DNA from: Mariprofundus ferrinatatus
GTDB taxonomy: Bacteria; Pseudomonadota; Zetaproteobacteria; Mariprofundales; Mariprofundaceae
Length of the DNA: 64,000 bases
Assembly (NCBI RefSeq): GCF_002795825.1
Contig: NZ_CP018800.1
Coordinates: 1 to 64,000, forward strand
Direction: 5' to 3'
Under the pieces are notes generated by a model. It had not been told where the DNA came from. It worked only from the letters and a program-made list of their open reading frames with translations, and did no database searches. Both the position numbers and the translations under genes were made by a program. Shown in pieces: positions 38,175 through 47,833 of the stretch (position 1 is its first letter; each line of letters starts with the position of its first letter).

Positions 38175-39851
38175 ATGAATTCATTCTCTGACTTTTTGAA
38201 ATTGCTCTGGCAGCGGCTGGGTTCAATGTCGCTCGCAATTGTTCTCTTGATGGTACTCTCGATCGCATCGGTTATCGGTACGGTTCTGCTACAGAACCAG
38301 CAGCAGACCGATTACCTGCAGCAGTTCGGCCCCCTCTGGTATTGGGTGTTCCGCTCACTCGGCCTGTTCGACATGTATCACACATGGTGGTTCCTGACGC
38401 TGCTTGCTTTCCTGATGCTCTCGTTGACCGCCTGCCTCTGGCGCAACGTTCCGAAGATGCTCAAAGAGATGCGCAGCCGCAAGGTGACCATAAACGATCG
38501 TTCGCTGGGGCGCATGGAGCTTCTGCAGCAGTGGCAGCTAAAGGCGGATACTTCTGTCGATCAGCTGCAACAGACATTCCAGAAGCACCTGCATGGCTGG
38601 GAATTCAAAACGCAGGAGGAGAGCGGGGTACACTATGTCCGCGCCGATAAAGGGCGTAGACATAAGTGGGGTTATATCTCCGTGCATGCCGCGATCCTGG
38701 TTATTCTTGTTGGCGGATGGATAAGTGTGCAGTTCGGTTTTCGCGGCAACATGTCGGTGGCTGAGGGGGCAGTTGAGCAGGAGATATTCTTCCTGAAAGG
38801 TACTGCAACCGAAACACTTGATATGCCGTTTCAGGTGCGCTGTAACTCTTTCGAAATTGACTTCTTCCCGACAGGCGCACCGAAGGAGTTCCGCAGTAAT
38901 CTGACCATTATCGATGAGGGCAAAGAGGTTCTTACCTCTGACATCATTGTGAACGAGCCTCTTTTCTATAAGGGTGTTTATATCTACCAGGCGAGCTTTG
39001 GCGACGGCGGCTCCGATGTTTACTTCAAGCTGTATCATATGAATGGCAGTGAAGAGACATCCTTCGTCAAAACCAAGGTTTATAATACCTGGAAGGATGA
39101 GGAGAGCGGCATCTCACTTGAGGTGACCGACTTCAGGCCATATAACGTGGAAAATGTCGCCCATGAGGGGCAGCCACGCAAATTCAAGGACATAGGCCCG
39201 TCAGTCGAGTTTGTCTTTCGCGGCCCCGGTATCAAGCCTGTGAAGGTGAAGGCCTACATGAATCCGTACATTGATGGCGATGGCCACAATCAGGGTTCCT
39301 GGCTGATGGTGTCACTCTCCGGCGACACCAAGGATTACCAGCCGGTAGCCCTTGGTCTCGATTTCACCAATCAAGATGAGTGGCGCCTGTTCAATGCCTT
39401 TGGCCGAAACCTTTCCCGACTTTCAGGGGAGCAGAATGAGAAAGAGAATTTCCAGGCATTCAAGGATGCCATGAAGGAAGTGTATGGCGACAATCCGCCA
39501 GAAAATGTGCAGAACATCGCCATGCGTGCAGTTCAGGCTATGAACCTGATTCCACAGCTTCCCTGGCCCGTTATTCCGATGCTTGAGGATTTTGAGCATG
39601 TCTATTACACCGGCCTGCAGCTGGCAAAAGACCCCGGAATGAATGTGGTTTGGGCCGGAAGCGCGATCCTGGTTATTGGTCTCTGCATCATGTTCTATGT
39701 GCCGCATCGCAAGCTGTGGCTGGTAATTCGCCAGAATGGCGATGCCACCGAAGTGCAGCTGGCCGGTAACACCAATCGTAATATGATGTCGTTTAAACAG
39801 ACCTTTCACGATCTGTTCACAAAACTCGATGAAGATTTCCGCACCAACTGA
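38175..39851 (+). CDS. resB: Cytochrome c biogenesis protein ResB/Ccs1
   Basis: Membrane partner of CcsA in System II cytochrome c maturation. The 558 residues have N-terminal helices (about 15-35 and 55-85), a further helix at 175-190, a large periplasmic domain, and a last helix near 500-520. The ADKGRRHKWGYISVHAAILV stretch carries the conserved haem-handling His. No clear Shine-Dalgarno sequence before ATG 38175. ccsA follows 53 bases later. Confidence 0.93.
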   Translation: MNSFSDFLKLLWQRLGSMSLAIVLLMVLSIASVIGTVLLQNQQQTDYLQQFGPLWYWVFRSLGLFDMYHTWWFLTLLAFLMLSLTACLWRNVPKMLKEMRSRKVTINDRSLGRMELLQQWQLKADTSVDQLQQTFQKHLHGWEFKTQEESGVHYVRADKGRRHKWGYISVHAAILVILVGGWISVQFGFRGNMSVAEGAVEQEIFFLKGTATETLDMPFQVRCNSFEIDFFPTGAPKEFRSNLTIIDEGKEVLTSDIIVNEPLFYKGVYIYQASFGDGGSDVYFKLYHMNGSEETSFVKTKVYNTWKDEESGISLEVTDFRPYNVENVAHEGQPRKFKDIGPSVEFVFRGPGIKPVKVKAYMNPYIDGDGHNQGSWLMVSLSGDTKDYQPVALGLDFTNQDEWRLFNAFGRNLSRLSGEQNEKENFQAFKDAMKEVYGDNPPENVQNIAMRAVQAMNLIPQLPWPVIPMLEDFEHVYYTGLQLAKDPGMNVVWAGSAILVIGLCIMFYVPHRKLWLVIRQNGDATEVQLAGNTNRNMMSFKQTFHDLFTKLDEDFRTN

Positions 39852-39904
39852 ATCTGCGCAAAACCTGCTGCGCCCTCTGAAGCGGACAATTAATAGGAGA
39901 ACTC

Positions 39905-41146
39905 ATGACTGCAACGACTGCTGAATCATCGATATGGGAAACACTAAATCAGGGGCGCTGGGCATTTGTCCGTTTCTACGCCTACATCGGACTGTCGCTC
40001 GGCATATCTGCCATGGCAATGTATGGACAGGGCGGTTACGACGAGGATGCCTTTCTCTATCAGATTCTCGGCAGTCAGGGCTTGATCTGGGGCGGAACCG
40101 GTATTCTTCTTGGCTGCGCAGTTGCGGCAGTTCTCTCTGCCATCAAGCCTGCACTGCTTAACGGTCGCGTTGCTCCCAATACCGTGCCCTGGCTGGACGG
40201 CTCACTGTTGATGGTCGTGCTGGCCGTTGTGGCCGCGCAGTTTGAGCCTGCAGCCGCACAGATTTCCTACGAAGACCAGTCCAACCTGATCGCTGCCAAG
40301 ATCATCATGGCGATGAATGTTGTCTACATCTTCTCGGCTGTTGCCTATATCGCGTATCTTTTCGCTCCCGAGTCATTTATTGGTCGCGTGGCGACATGGT
40401 CTGCATGGTTTGCCACCTATGCTGGCGGAACCGCCCTGCTGCTGCGCTGGCACGAGTCATACCTGTTCGATATGGGGATGGGCCATGCTCCTGTATCCAA
40501 TCTTTATGAAGTATTCATCCTGCTGTTCATGATCACGGCTGCCGTTTACCTCTCCTTTGAGCGTCGCTATCAGGCCAAAGCGATGGGCGCATTTGTGATG
40601 TTGCTGGTTTCTGCCGGCGTATTCTTCGGTATCTGGCTCGACTCGATTGGCCAGGGCGATATCAAGCCGCTGGTACCCGCCCTGCAGTCCTACTGGATGA
40701 AGATTCACGTGCCGATGAACTTTGTCGGTTACGGTGCCTTTGCGGTGGCATGTGGCGCCGGCATGGCCTATTTGCTGCGCCATCGGATTGAGGCCAACAA
40801 CAGCAGTTCAAAAATGCTGAAGATTTTCCCGACACTCGAACAACTCGACCAGCTGGCCTACAAATCGGTTGCGGTCGGCTTCCCTGCTTTCACCCTGGCT
40901 ACCATTCTTGGCGCCGTCTGGGCTGCTGAGGCCTGGGGTGGATACTGGTCATGGGATCCCAAAGAGACCTGGGCGCTGATCGTCTGGCTGGTTTACGGCG
41001 CCTACCTGCACGCCCGCGTTTCACATGGCTGGCACGGTAAGGCTCTGGCATGGTGGGCTGTGGCTGGATTCCTCGTAACCATATTCTGCTTCCTGGGTGT
41101 GAACATGTATCTTTCCGGATTGCACTCCTACGGCCGCCTAAGCTGA
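39905..41146 (+). CDS. ccsA: Cytochrome c biogenesis protein CcsA/ResC (haem-handling)
   Basis: Integral membrane haem-exporting and ligating component of System II. The 413 residues have about eight transmembrane helices and the Trp-rich WWD motif WGGYWSWDPKETWAL. Flanking His residues (GHAPVSNLYE and KIHVPMNF) are the expected haem ligands. A TAGGAG precedes the ATG. The resB-ccsA pair implies System II in place of CcmA-H. It would also mature the c-type haem of the cyclase at 32513. Confidence 0.95.
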   Translation: MTATTAESSIWETLNQGRWAFVRFYAYIGLSLGISAMAMYGQGGYDEDAFLYQILGSQGLIWGGTGILLGCAVAAVLSAIKPALLNGRVAPNTVPWLDGSLLMVVLAVVAAQFEPAAAQISYEDQSNLIAAKIIMAMNVVYIFSAVAYIAYLFAPESFIGRVATWSAWFATYAGGTALLLRWHESYLFDMGMGHAPVSNLYEVFILLFMITAAVYLSFERRYQAKAMGAFVMLLVSAGVFFGIWLDSIGQGDIKPLVPALQSYWMKIHVPMNFVGYGAFAVACGAGMAYLLRHRIEANNSSSKMLKIFPTLEQLDQLAYKSVAVGFPAFTLATILGAVWAAEAWGGYWSWDPKETWALIVWLVYGAYLHARVSHGWHGKALAWWAVAGFLVTIFCFLGVNMYLSGLHSYGRLS

Positions 41147-41202
41147 TCGGCACAAAACTATGCTATGCTTGCGTAACAGTTTGAGTTGAGAGGGAGTCTT
41201 TC

Positions 41203-42066
41203 ATGAAACCGTTGCGCAAAATTATCTTTCCGGCCGCCGGAATGGGCACGCGTTTTCTGCCTGCAACCAAGGCGAGCCCCAAAGAGATGCTTACCATTGT
41301 CGATAAACCTCTGATTCAGTACGGCGTTGAAGAGGCGCTTGCCGCAGGCATGGATGAGATCATCATGGTAACCGGACGCGGCAAACGCGCCATTGAGGAT
41401 CATTTTGATATTTCGGCAGAGCTTGAAGCCAATCTGAAGGCTGCGGGTAAGAGTGATCTCTATCAGGAGGTCTCCCGTGTAGCGCGCATGGCGGAGGTGG
41501 TTTACCTGCGCCAGAAAGAGTCGCTGGGTCTGGGTCATGCTGTTCTATGTGCCAGCCACTGGGTAAGTGATGAGCCTTTCGGTGTGTCGCTAGCCGATGA
41601 GCTGATTATCCATGAGACAGGCGCTATGCAGCAGTTGCGCGAAGTGCATGAACAGACCGGTTGCTCAGTAATCGGCCTGATTCAGGTTGCTGAGAGTGAC
41701 GTCTCAAAATACGGCATTGTCGCCTTTGAGGCCGAAGAGAACGGCTTGCTGCGCCTGACCGACATGGTCGAGAAGCCGGATGTTGATGAGGCACCATCGC
41801 ACCTGGCAATGATTGGCCGTTATATCTTTACGCCGCGTCTGATGGATCTGCTTCAGGAGGTGAAGCCTGGCAAGGGTGGCGAGTTTCAGCTCACCGATGC
41901 AATTGCCATGCTGGCAAAAGAGGAGCCGGTCTACGGCGTCCTGCTCGAAGGACAGCGTTTTGATGCGGGCAATCCGGGCGGCTTTTTGCTGGCTAACGCC
42001 GTGCTCGGTCTGCAGCACCCCGAATATGGCGAATCACTGCGCCGGGCACTGAAAAAACAGCTGTGA
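41203..42066 (+). CDS. galU: UTP-glucose-1-phosphate uridylyltransferase
   Basis: Makes UDP-glucose for lipopolysaccharide and exopolysaccharide synthesis. The 287 residues show the nucleotide-binding IFPAAGMGTRFLPATKASPKEM and the VEKP motif; the E. coli-type length and end are normal. GAGGGAG precedes the ATG. The tsaB GTG overlaps the stop by four bases. Confidence 0.97.
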   Translation: MKPLRKIIFPAAGMGTRFLPATKASPKEMLTIVDKPLIQYGVEEALAAGMDEIIMVTGRGKRAIEDHFDISAELEANLKAAGKSDLYQEVSRVARMAEVVYLRQKESLGLGHAVLCASHWVSDEPFGVSLADELIIHETGAMQQLREVHEQTGCSVIGLIQVAESDVSKYGIVAFEAEENGLLRLTDMVEKPDVDEAPSHLAMIGRYIFTPRLMDLLQEVKPGKGGEFQLTDAIAMLAKEEPVYGVLLEGQRFDAGNPGGFLLANAVLGLQHPEYGESLRRALKKQL

Positions 42067-42719
42067 ATCAAGATTCGAATGTTCTTGCGCTGGATACGGC
42101 GTTCGGTGAGATATCGGCTGCTATCCACACGGCCAGGGGAGACTTTCTGGCAGCGATGCCTGCCGATCACGGTAAAACCCGTTCTGTCAGCATTATACCG
42201 ATGCTTGACGGGCTCCTCTCCGAGGCAGGGCTGAGCTGGAAGGAGTTAGACCTTCTGTCGCTTGGTGCCGGGCCGGGATCATTTACAGGCCTGCGCATCG
42301 CGGCCGCCACTTTGGCCGGTATCAACAGCGGTATGAACTTGCCGATCCTGCATCTTTCATCGCTGGCGATTACTGCACGGCAGGCCGAAAGCAGCGATCC
42401 GATCTGGGTGCTGGAGGATGCGCGAGCCGGTGAAGCCTTTATCGGCCACTATCAGGCAGAAGTTGCACTGGATGAAGATCGTTGTCTGACCTGGGCCGAG
42501 GTGGCATCTGAGATAATACCGGGACTCTATGTCTGTCACAGTGAACCACAGGGGAGTTTAACCGGCTGGCAGCGACTGCCGCTTACGGTTTCTCGCGCCA
42601 AAGCTCTGCTGGCGGCAACACTGGCGGAAATGGACATGGCAAACGTCGCTATGCTGCCACGTTACCCCGATCCGGTTTATCTGCAACGTTCACAAGCGGA
42701 GAAGAATGTCCATGTCTGA
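42063..42719 (+). CDS. tsaB: tRNA threonylcarbamoyladenosine biosynthesis protein TsaB
   Basis: Partner of TsaD and TsaE in t6A formation on ANN-decoding tRNAs. The 218 residues have the ASKHA-fold motifs VLALDTAFGEISAAI and the LSLGAGPGSFTGLRIA stretch. GTG 42063 forms a GTGA overlap with the galU stop. It overlaps the phosphatase gene by 14 bases. Confidence 0.95.
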   Translation: MNQDSNVLALDTAFGEISAAIHTARGDFLAAMPADHGKTRSVSIIPMLDGLLSEAGLSWKELDLLSLGAGPGSFTGLRIAAATLAGINSGMNLPILHLSSLAITARQAESSDPIWVLEDARAGEAFIGHYQAEVALDEDRCLTWAEVASEIIPGLYVCHSEPQGSLTGWQRLPLTVSRAKALLAATLAEMDMANVAMLPRYPDPVYLQRSQAEKNVHV

Positions 42720-43188
42720 AAGTAAGAAAGCGAAGGTGCTGTTTGTATGTCTCGGCAATATCTGCCGGTCGCCGCTGGCCGAGGTCGTGGTGAAAAGCGT
42801 AGCCAGGGAGCGGGGAATCGATCAGTTCCACTTCGAGTCGGCAGGCACTGGTAGCTGGCATGTCGGCGGCCCCGCCGATCCCCGTTCTGCCGCCAAGGCA
42901 CAGGAGAAGGGGCTCGATCTCTCCGCCCATCGTGCGCAGCAGATCACGCCGCGCAATGTCGATAGCTGGGACTGGTTTGTCGCCATGGACAGCAGCAACC
43001 GTTCCGACCTGCTGCGTATGGGGGTGCCCGAATCTAGGCTGCTGATGATGCGACAGTTTGAGAACGATAGATTTATCCCGGATGTGCCGGACCCCTACTA
43101 CGGCGGGCCTGACGGCTTCGAGGATGCCTACTGGATGCTCAAAGAGAACGCCGGCAAGCTGCTCGACCATCTGGAGGCGCAGGCCTAA
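42706..43188 (+). CDS. Low-molecular-weight protein tyrosine phosphatase
   Basis: Phosphatase with the signature CLGNICRSP (nucleophile Cys near residue 15) and general acid Asp in DVPDPYYGG. The 160 residues are typical. In other bacteria such enzymes act in exopolysaccharide control or on phosphoarginine; the target here is unknown. Overlaps tsaB, and its stop overlaps the tlyA stop by four bases (CTAA). Confidence 0.93.
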   Translation: MSMSESKKAKVLFVCLGNICRSPLAEVVVKSVARERGIDQFHFESAGTGSWHVGGPADPRSAAKAQEKGLDLSAHRAQQITPRNVDSWDWFVAMDSSNRSDLLRMGVPESRLLMMRQFENDRFIPDVPDPYYGGPDGFEDAYWMLKENAGKLLDHLEAQA

Positions 43189-43940
43189 TTAAGCGGCGAC
43201 CTCTTTTTTAATCCCAGCAGGTACTCGACATTGCCCTTGGGGCCGTGGATAGGCGATTCGGTGATGCCTATGATCTCTGTACTGTCCAACTCAGCTTCGA
43301 CCATTGCTGTGACACGCGCTATCGCTGCCTGGCGATGCTCTTCTTCGCGGACTACGCCGCGATCAAGATATTTCGGCTCAACCTCGAACTGTGGCTTGAT
43401 CAGTGCTACGCACCAGCCCCCGGCTTTCACGAATGGCCATGCGCAGGGCAGCACCTTGGTCAGGGAGATGAATGAGGTGTCGATCACCAGGGCATCAATC
43501 GGTTCCGGAATCAGTTCGGAGGTGAGTTTGCGAACATGCGTTTTTTCGAGATTGATCACACGCGCATCGTTCTGGAGTTTGTAGTGCAATTGGCCGTGGC
43601 CGACATCGACAGCGTAGACCTTTTCAGCGCCGTTCTGCAGCAGAACATCGGTAAAGCCGCCGGTTGAGGCCCCTACATCGAGACATATGGCGCCCTTGGG
43701 CGAAAAGGGGAAATCCTTGAGCGCCTTCTCAAGCTTCAGTCCGCCACGGGATACATAGGGAAGCAGCTCGCGCACCTCGATCTCGGCATCTTCGCGAAAC
43801 TGCATGCCTGGCTTGTCTGCTTTCTGGCCGGCAACATAGACGAGCCCCGCCATAATCTGGCGGGAAGCAATATCTGCCGAATCACAGAGACCGCGTTCAA
43901 AAAGAATCTGATCCAGCCGCAATTTTCTGGCTTTTGCCAA
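43185..43940 (-). CDS. tlyA: TlyA-family rRNA (cytidine-2'-O)-methyltransferase
   Basis: S4 RNA-binding domain (KLRLDQILFERGL) followed by an FtsJ-like methyltransferase with CLDVGASTGGFTDVLLQ and the catalytic tetrad region DVGHGQL and LIKPQFE. The 251 residues match TlyA/hemolysin-A proteins, which methylate ribosomal RNA. It is last of the minus-strand xseB-ispA-dxs-tlyA run, 3 bases after dxs, a widespread gene order. Confidence 0.93.
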   Translation of the reverse strand: MAKARKLRLDQILFERGLCDSADIASRQIMAGLVYVAGQKADKPGMQFREDAEIEVRELLPYVSRGGLKLEKALKDFPFSPKGAICLDVGASTGGFTDVLLQNGAEKVYAVDVGHGQLHYKLQNDARVINLEKTHVRKLTSELIPEPIDALVIDTSFISLTKVLPCAWPFVKAGGWCVALIKPQFEVEPKYLDRGVVREEEHRQAAIARVTAMVEAELDSTEIIGITESPIHGPKGNVEYLLGLKKRSPLN

Positions 43941-43943
43941 GGC

Positions 43944-45800
43944 TCAGCAGCCTCGCAGCTGTTTGAGAATACCGTTCGCGTCCAGTTCGAGGTCGCGCAG
44001 GATCTCAGGCTGGGTGCCGTGGGCAGGGAATATATCGGGCATGGCAATGTGGACAAATGGCCCGCTCCAGCCGGACTTCAGGGCTAAAGCTGCGATCTCC
44101 TGACCAATGCCACCCTGTGCAACGCCCTCTTCGACTATTGCCAACAGCTTACCCTGCTGCAGATGCTTGAGAATGGCTTCGAGATCAAGCGGCTTGATAA
44201 AGCGCAGGTTTAACAGGGTCACTGCCTTGCCATCCTCCTGGCGCAATCTTTCGACAGCTGCCAGCGTATCACGCACGCGGGTACCGACGGCAATTACCAG
44301 GCCATCATTCCCGGCTTCGAGTATTTCAGCTTTGCCAACAGAGAGCGGCGCTGGCAGTTGAGAGATGTCTACACCGTAGCCGTTGCCGCGCGGGTAGCGA
44401 ATGGCAACCGGGCCGTTGATCGTGGCAGAGGTGATGAGCATCGCCTTGAACTCTGCCTCATCCTTCGGCGCCATGACTGTCATGTTCGGCAGGTTTCGCA
44501 TGAAGGCAATGTCGAACATGCCTGTGTGTGTTGCCCCGTCAGCACCGACGATGCCCGCACGATCCATGCAGAAGGTGACAGGCAGATTCTGGATGCAGAT
44601 ATCGTGAATGATCTGATCATAGGCGCGCTGCATAAAGGTTGAGTAGATCGCTACATAAGGGCGCTTGCCTGCAACCGCCAGACCACCGGCAAAGGTGACG
44701 GCATGCTGTTCTGCAATCCCGACATCAAAGCAGCGTTCCGGATGCCGTTTCTCAAAGCGGGAGACTCCCGTTCCAGCCGGCATGGCGGCAGTAATGGCGA
44801 CAATTCGATCATCATGATCAGCCATGTCGGCAAGCGTGTCGCCGAACACCTGGGTGTAAGTGGGTGGTTTGCCGTTGCTCTTGTGCGGGATGCCGGTCTC
44901 GACACTGTAGGGGCCAAGGCCGTGCCATGTTTCAGGGTCTTCCTCAGCGGGCGAGAAGCCAAGGCCCTTCTTGGTGACCACATGCAGCAGTATCGGCCCA
45001 TCCAGATACTTGCAGTTTGCAAGCGTCGGCAGCAGGTGGTCGAAATCGTGGCCATCGACCGGTCCGATATAGCGAAAGCCCATCTCCTCAAACAGTGTGC
45101 CGGGCGTGATCATGCCTTTAACATGTTCTTCCAGCCGTTTGGCTGCATCGAGAGCACCGGGCAGCTTTTCAAGAATACGTTTGGCGGTGTCTTTGGCCTG
45201 CGTATAGGGCTTGCCGGTAATGATACGGGCAAGATAAGAGGACATTGCTCCGACATTGGGCGCGATTGACATCTCATTGTCGTTGAGGATCACCAGCAGG
45301 CGCTTGTTGTGGGCACCGGCATGGTTGAGTGCTTCGAATGCCATGCCTCCAGTCAGGGCGCCGTCACCGATGACTGCGATGACATTATAATGCTCATTGT
45401 TCAGGTCGCGGCCCGCAGCAATGCCGTAGGCCGCTGAGATCGAGGTGGAAGCATGACCGGCGCCAAAAGGGTCGTGCTCGGATTCGGCGCGCTTGGTGAA
45501 ACCGCAGAGGCCGCCGTACTGGCGAATGCTTGGCATACGGTCTAGGCGGCCGGTAAGGATCTTGTGCGGATAAGCCTGATGGCCAACATCCCAGACGATC
45601 TTGTCGCGGGGTGAGTCAAACAGGTAATGCAGCGCGATGGTAAGTTCGACCACACCGAGTCCTGCACCGAGATGGCCTCCGATAGGGGCCAGTGTTTCGA
45701 TCAGGTAGTGGCGCATCTCTTTGGCAAGCGTTGGCAGTTGCTCGGGGTAGAGCGCTTTGAGGTCAGCCGTGCCGTGGATTCTGCTCAGGAGTTCTTGCAT
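43944..45800 (-). CDS. dxs: 1-deoxy-D-xylulose-5-phosphate synthase
   Basis: Thiamine-diphosphate enzyme that begins the non-mevalonate isoprenoid pathway from pyruvate and glyceraldehyde-3-phosphate. The 618 residues show HLGAGLGVVELT, the ThDP motif GDGALTGGMAFEAL with its later Asn, and the transketolase pyrimidine-domain EQHAVTFAGG. Starts in a one-base TAATG overlap with ispA. Confidence 0.98.
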   Translation of the reverse strand: MQELLSRIHGTADLKALYPEQLPTLAKEMRHYLIETLAPIGGHLGAGLGVVELTIALHYLFDSPRDKIVWDVGHQAYPHKILTGRLDRMPSIRQYGGLCGFTKRAESEHDPFGAGHASTSISAAYGIAAGRDLNNEHYNVIAVIGDGALTGGMAFEALNHAGAHNKRLLVILNDNEMSIAPNVGAMSSYLARIITGKPYTQAKDTAKRILEKLPGALDAAKRLEEHVKGMITPGTLFEEMGFRYIGPVDGHDFDHLLPTLANCKYLDGPILLHVVTKKGLGFSPAEEDPETWHGLGPYSVETGIPHKSNGKPPTYTQVFGDTLADMADHDDRIVAITAAMPAGTGVSRFEKRHPERCFDVGIAEQHAVTFAGGLAVAGKRPYVAIYSTFMQRAYDQIIHDICIQNLPVTFCMDRAGIVGADGATHTGMFDIAFMRNLPNMTVMAPKDEAEFKAMLITSATINGPVAIRYPRGNGYGVDISQLPAPLSVGKAEILEAGNDGLVIAVGTRVRDTLAAVERLRQEDGKAVTLLNLRFIKPLDLEAILKHLQQGKLLAIVEEGVAQGGIGQEIAALALKSGWSGPFVHIAMPDIFPAHGTQPEILRDLELDANGILKQLRGC

Positions 45801-46690
45801 TAGCTGTCACGCTCCAGGATATAGTTGGCCAGCGCCTTCAGTTGTGCGCCATCACTATCAAATAGTTCGCAGGCATTGATGGCGATCTCTCGCATCTCCT
45901 CTGCAAGCTCCCTGGCCTGCTTCAGGCCTAGCAGCGACACATAGGTCGCCTTGTTTTGTGCTTCATCTTTGCCGGCACTTTTGCCAAGTGCAACGGAACT
46001 GGCCGTAACATCAAGGATATCATCGGCAATCTGGAATAGAAGCCCTGTCGCCTTACCGTAACGGGAGCAGGCATCGAACTGGGCACTGCTCGCGCCGGCT
46101 AATAGAGCCCCTGCTTCGCAGCACCAGCGCAGCAGTGCCCCGGTTTTGTGCAGGTGGATACGCTCAATAGCCAGAAGATCAATGCCGGAGCTGTCAATTT
46201 CACTCTGGATGTCGAGCATCTGACCGCCGACCATGCCCTGGGCACCAGATGCAATGGCCAGGGTGCGAATCAGTTCGCAACGCAGTTCGGCGGGAGACGA
46301 TGGCGTGGCCAGAAGCTCAAAGGCGAGCGTCTGGAGGGCATCGGCGGCAAGTACTGCAGTTGCCTCGTCGAATTTAGTATGACAGGTCGGATTGCCGCGC
46401 CGAAGATCATCATCGTCCATGCAGGGAAGGTCATCATGAATCAGCGAATAGGTGTGAATGCACTCGATCGCCATGGCAGCCGGTAAGGCTGTGCCGATAT
46501 CTTTTCCGCCGCAGGCGCGGAAGCATTCGATCACAAGGCCAGGCCGGATACGCTTTCCACCGCCAAGCAGGCTGTAGGACATTGCCTCAAACAAGCGCTC
46601 GGATACACCCGAGCCATGGGTTTTGAGCATGTCGGCCAGTGCCTTTTCCACATGCGCCGCATGGGAAGCGAGAAATTCCGGAGCCTGCAT
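45800..46690 (-). CDS. ispA: Farnesyl diphosphate synthase (short-chain prenyltransferase)
   Basis: Condenses isopentenyl and allylic diphosphates to farnesyl diphosphate. The 296 residues contain the first aspartate-rich motif DDLPCMDDDDLRRG and the second ADDILD. It is linked by single-base overlaps to xseB (TGATG) and dxs (TAATG), indicating translational coupling. Confidence 0.96.
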   Translation of the reverse strand: MQAPEFLASHAAHVEKALADMLKTHGSGVSERLFEAMSYSLLGGGKRIRPGLVIECFRACGGKDIGTALPAAMAIECIHTYSLIHDDLPCMDDDDLRRGNPTCHTKFDEATAVLAADALQTLAFELLATPSSPAELRCELIRTLAIASGAQGMVGGQMLDIQSEIDSSGIDLLAIERIHLHKTGALLRWCCEAGALLAGASSAQFDACSRYGKATGLLFQIADDILDVTASSVALGKSAGKDEAQNKATYVSLLGLKQARELAEEMREIAINACELFDSDGAQLKALANYILERDS

Positions 46691-46905
46691 CAGCTGGCGT
46701 CTTCGCTGTTGCCCAGTACCTGCAGGCGCTGCTCGGCCTGATCCAGCAAGGCTTCGCAGCGACGGGAGAGTTTTACACCCTTCTCGAAAGCGGCCACGCT
46801 CTCTTCCAGCGGCAGTTCGCCGGACTCAAGCTTCTCGACCAGGCGGGTCATCTGCTCCAGAGCCTGTTCGAATGAGAGGTTGCTAATGTCTTTGTCGGTG
46901 CTCAC
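46690..46905 (-). CDS. xseB: Exodeoxyribonuclease VII small subunit
   Basis: Small subunit of the single-strand nuclease. From GTG 46905 the protein has 71 residues, the usual length, and contains LSFEQALEQMTRLVEKLESG and LPLEESVAAFEKG. AGGAG lies nine bases upstream of the GTG; the frame is open to 46968 but that extension is not family-like. xseA is elsewhere. Confidence 0.93.
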   Translation of the reverse strand: MSTDKDISNLSFEQALEQMTRLVEKLESGELPLEESVAAFEKGVKLSRRCEALLDQAEQRLQVLGNSEDAS

Positions 46906-46996
46906 AACTGGCCGCTCCTTTCCCCGGAAGGGGATTGCCGATTCTAGGAGCCTATCCCCCTTGGTCAATGCGTATAAGGCCGGCTAGGCTTCGAAG

Positions 46997-47605
46997 ATGC
47001 AGATTATTCACCACGACAGGCAGGAATATACCGATTCTGTCTCCGAGCAGGAGGCCCTGGTGGCCGCCGTGCTGGCCGGTAAGGCGGAACCATCGCTGAT
47101 TCTTACTGAGCATGCACCGGTCTATACTATCGGCACCTCAGGCTCGGAGCGCGATGTGCTGGCCTGCGAAATTGACGGTGAGAAAATAGCGGTGTTCCCG
47201 ACCGGACGTGGCGGCGAAGTCACCTACCATGGCCCAGGCCAACTGGTCTGTTATGTGATTGCCGATTTGCGCCGAAGGCAGGATCTTCATAAACATGTCT
47301 GGCGTCTGGAAGAGATGGTGATTCGCACACTGGCCGATTTTGCTATCGAGGGTGAGCGCAGCGAGCGCGGTATTGGCGTCTGGGTTGAGGGCAAAAAAAT
47401 TGCCGCTGTCGGTGTGCGCTGCAGAAAGTGGATCACGTATCACGGCATAGCGCTGAACATCAACCCTAACCTCAAACACTTTTCAGGCATTGTCGCCTGC
47501 GGCATGGCGGATAGCCCTGTTACATCGATGTGGCAGCTGGGCGCTGAAGTCAGCCGTGAGGCGGTCGAACAACATATCCGCCGACACAGCTCAATTTTTT
47601 CTTAA
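46997..47605 (+). CDS. lipB: Lipoyl(octanoyl)-ACP:protein transferase
   Basis: Moves octanoyl groups from ACP to lipoyl domains. The 202 residues have GRGGEVTYHGPGQLV, the catalytic Lys in KIAAVGVR and the Cys of IVACGMAD. It is divergent from xseB with 91 bases between starts. No lipA nearby. Confidence 0.95.
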   Translation: MQIIHHDRQEYTDSVSEQEALVAAVLAGKAEPSLILTEHAPVYTIGTSGSERDVLACEIDGEKIAVFPTGRGGEVTYHGPGQLVCYVIADLRRRQDLHKHVWRLEEMVIRTLADFAIEGERSERGIGVWVEGKKIAAVGVRCRKWITYHGIALNINPNLKHFSGIVACGMADSPVTSMWQLGAEVSREAVEQHIRRHSSIFS

Positions 47606-47833
47606 CTCCAGTGATAAATTGATTACATTTCGGGGCTTCGAAAAGAACACCCATGAAGTAAGTGTGAAGATATAAGGACTTTGACTGGAAACATGCAGGT
47701 GATCTTCTTGACAGGTGGCCTGCCGGTGCATGGGTAAATATGCGGCACCGGGTGATCATAATTTTTATTAAGGTGTTGCCAGTGTCCTCAATCTGGTAGT
47801 CAATGCCGATCCCGGCTCAGGAGCAGTTGTCTT
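47606..47833. other. Spacer before the porin gene with an inverted repeat
   Basis: This 228-base gap has no gene. CCGGTGC (47723-47729) and GCACCGG (47745-47751) form a 7-base inverted repeat with a 15-base loop, close to a consensus -35 TTGACA at 47708-47713. GGTGATC occurs at 47698-47704 and again at 47751-47757. These may be promoter or operator parts for the OprB gene. Confidence 0.4.
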
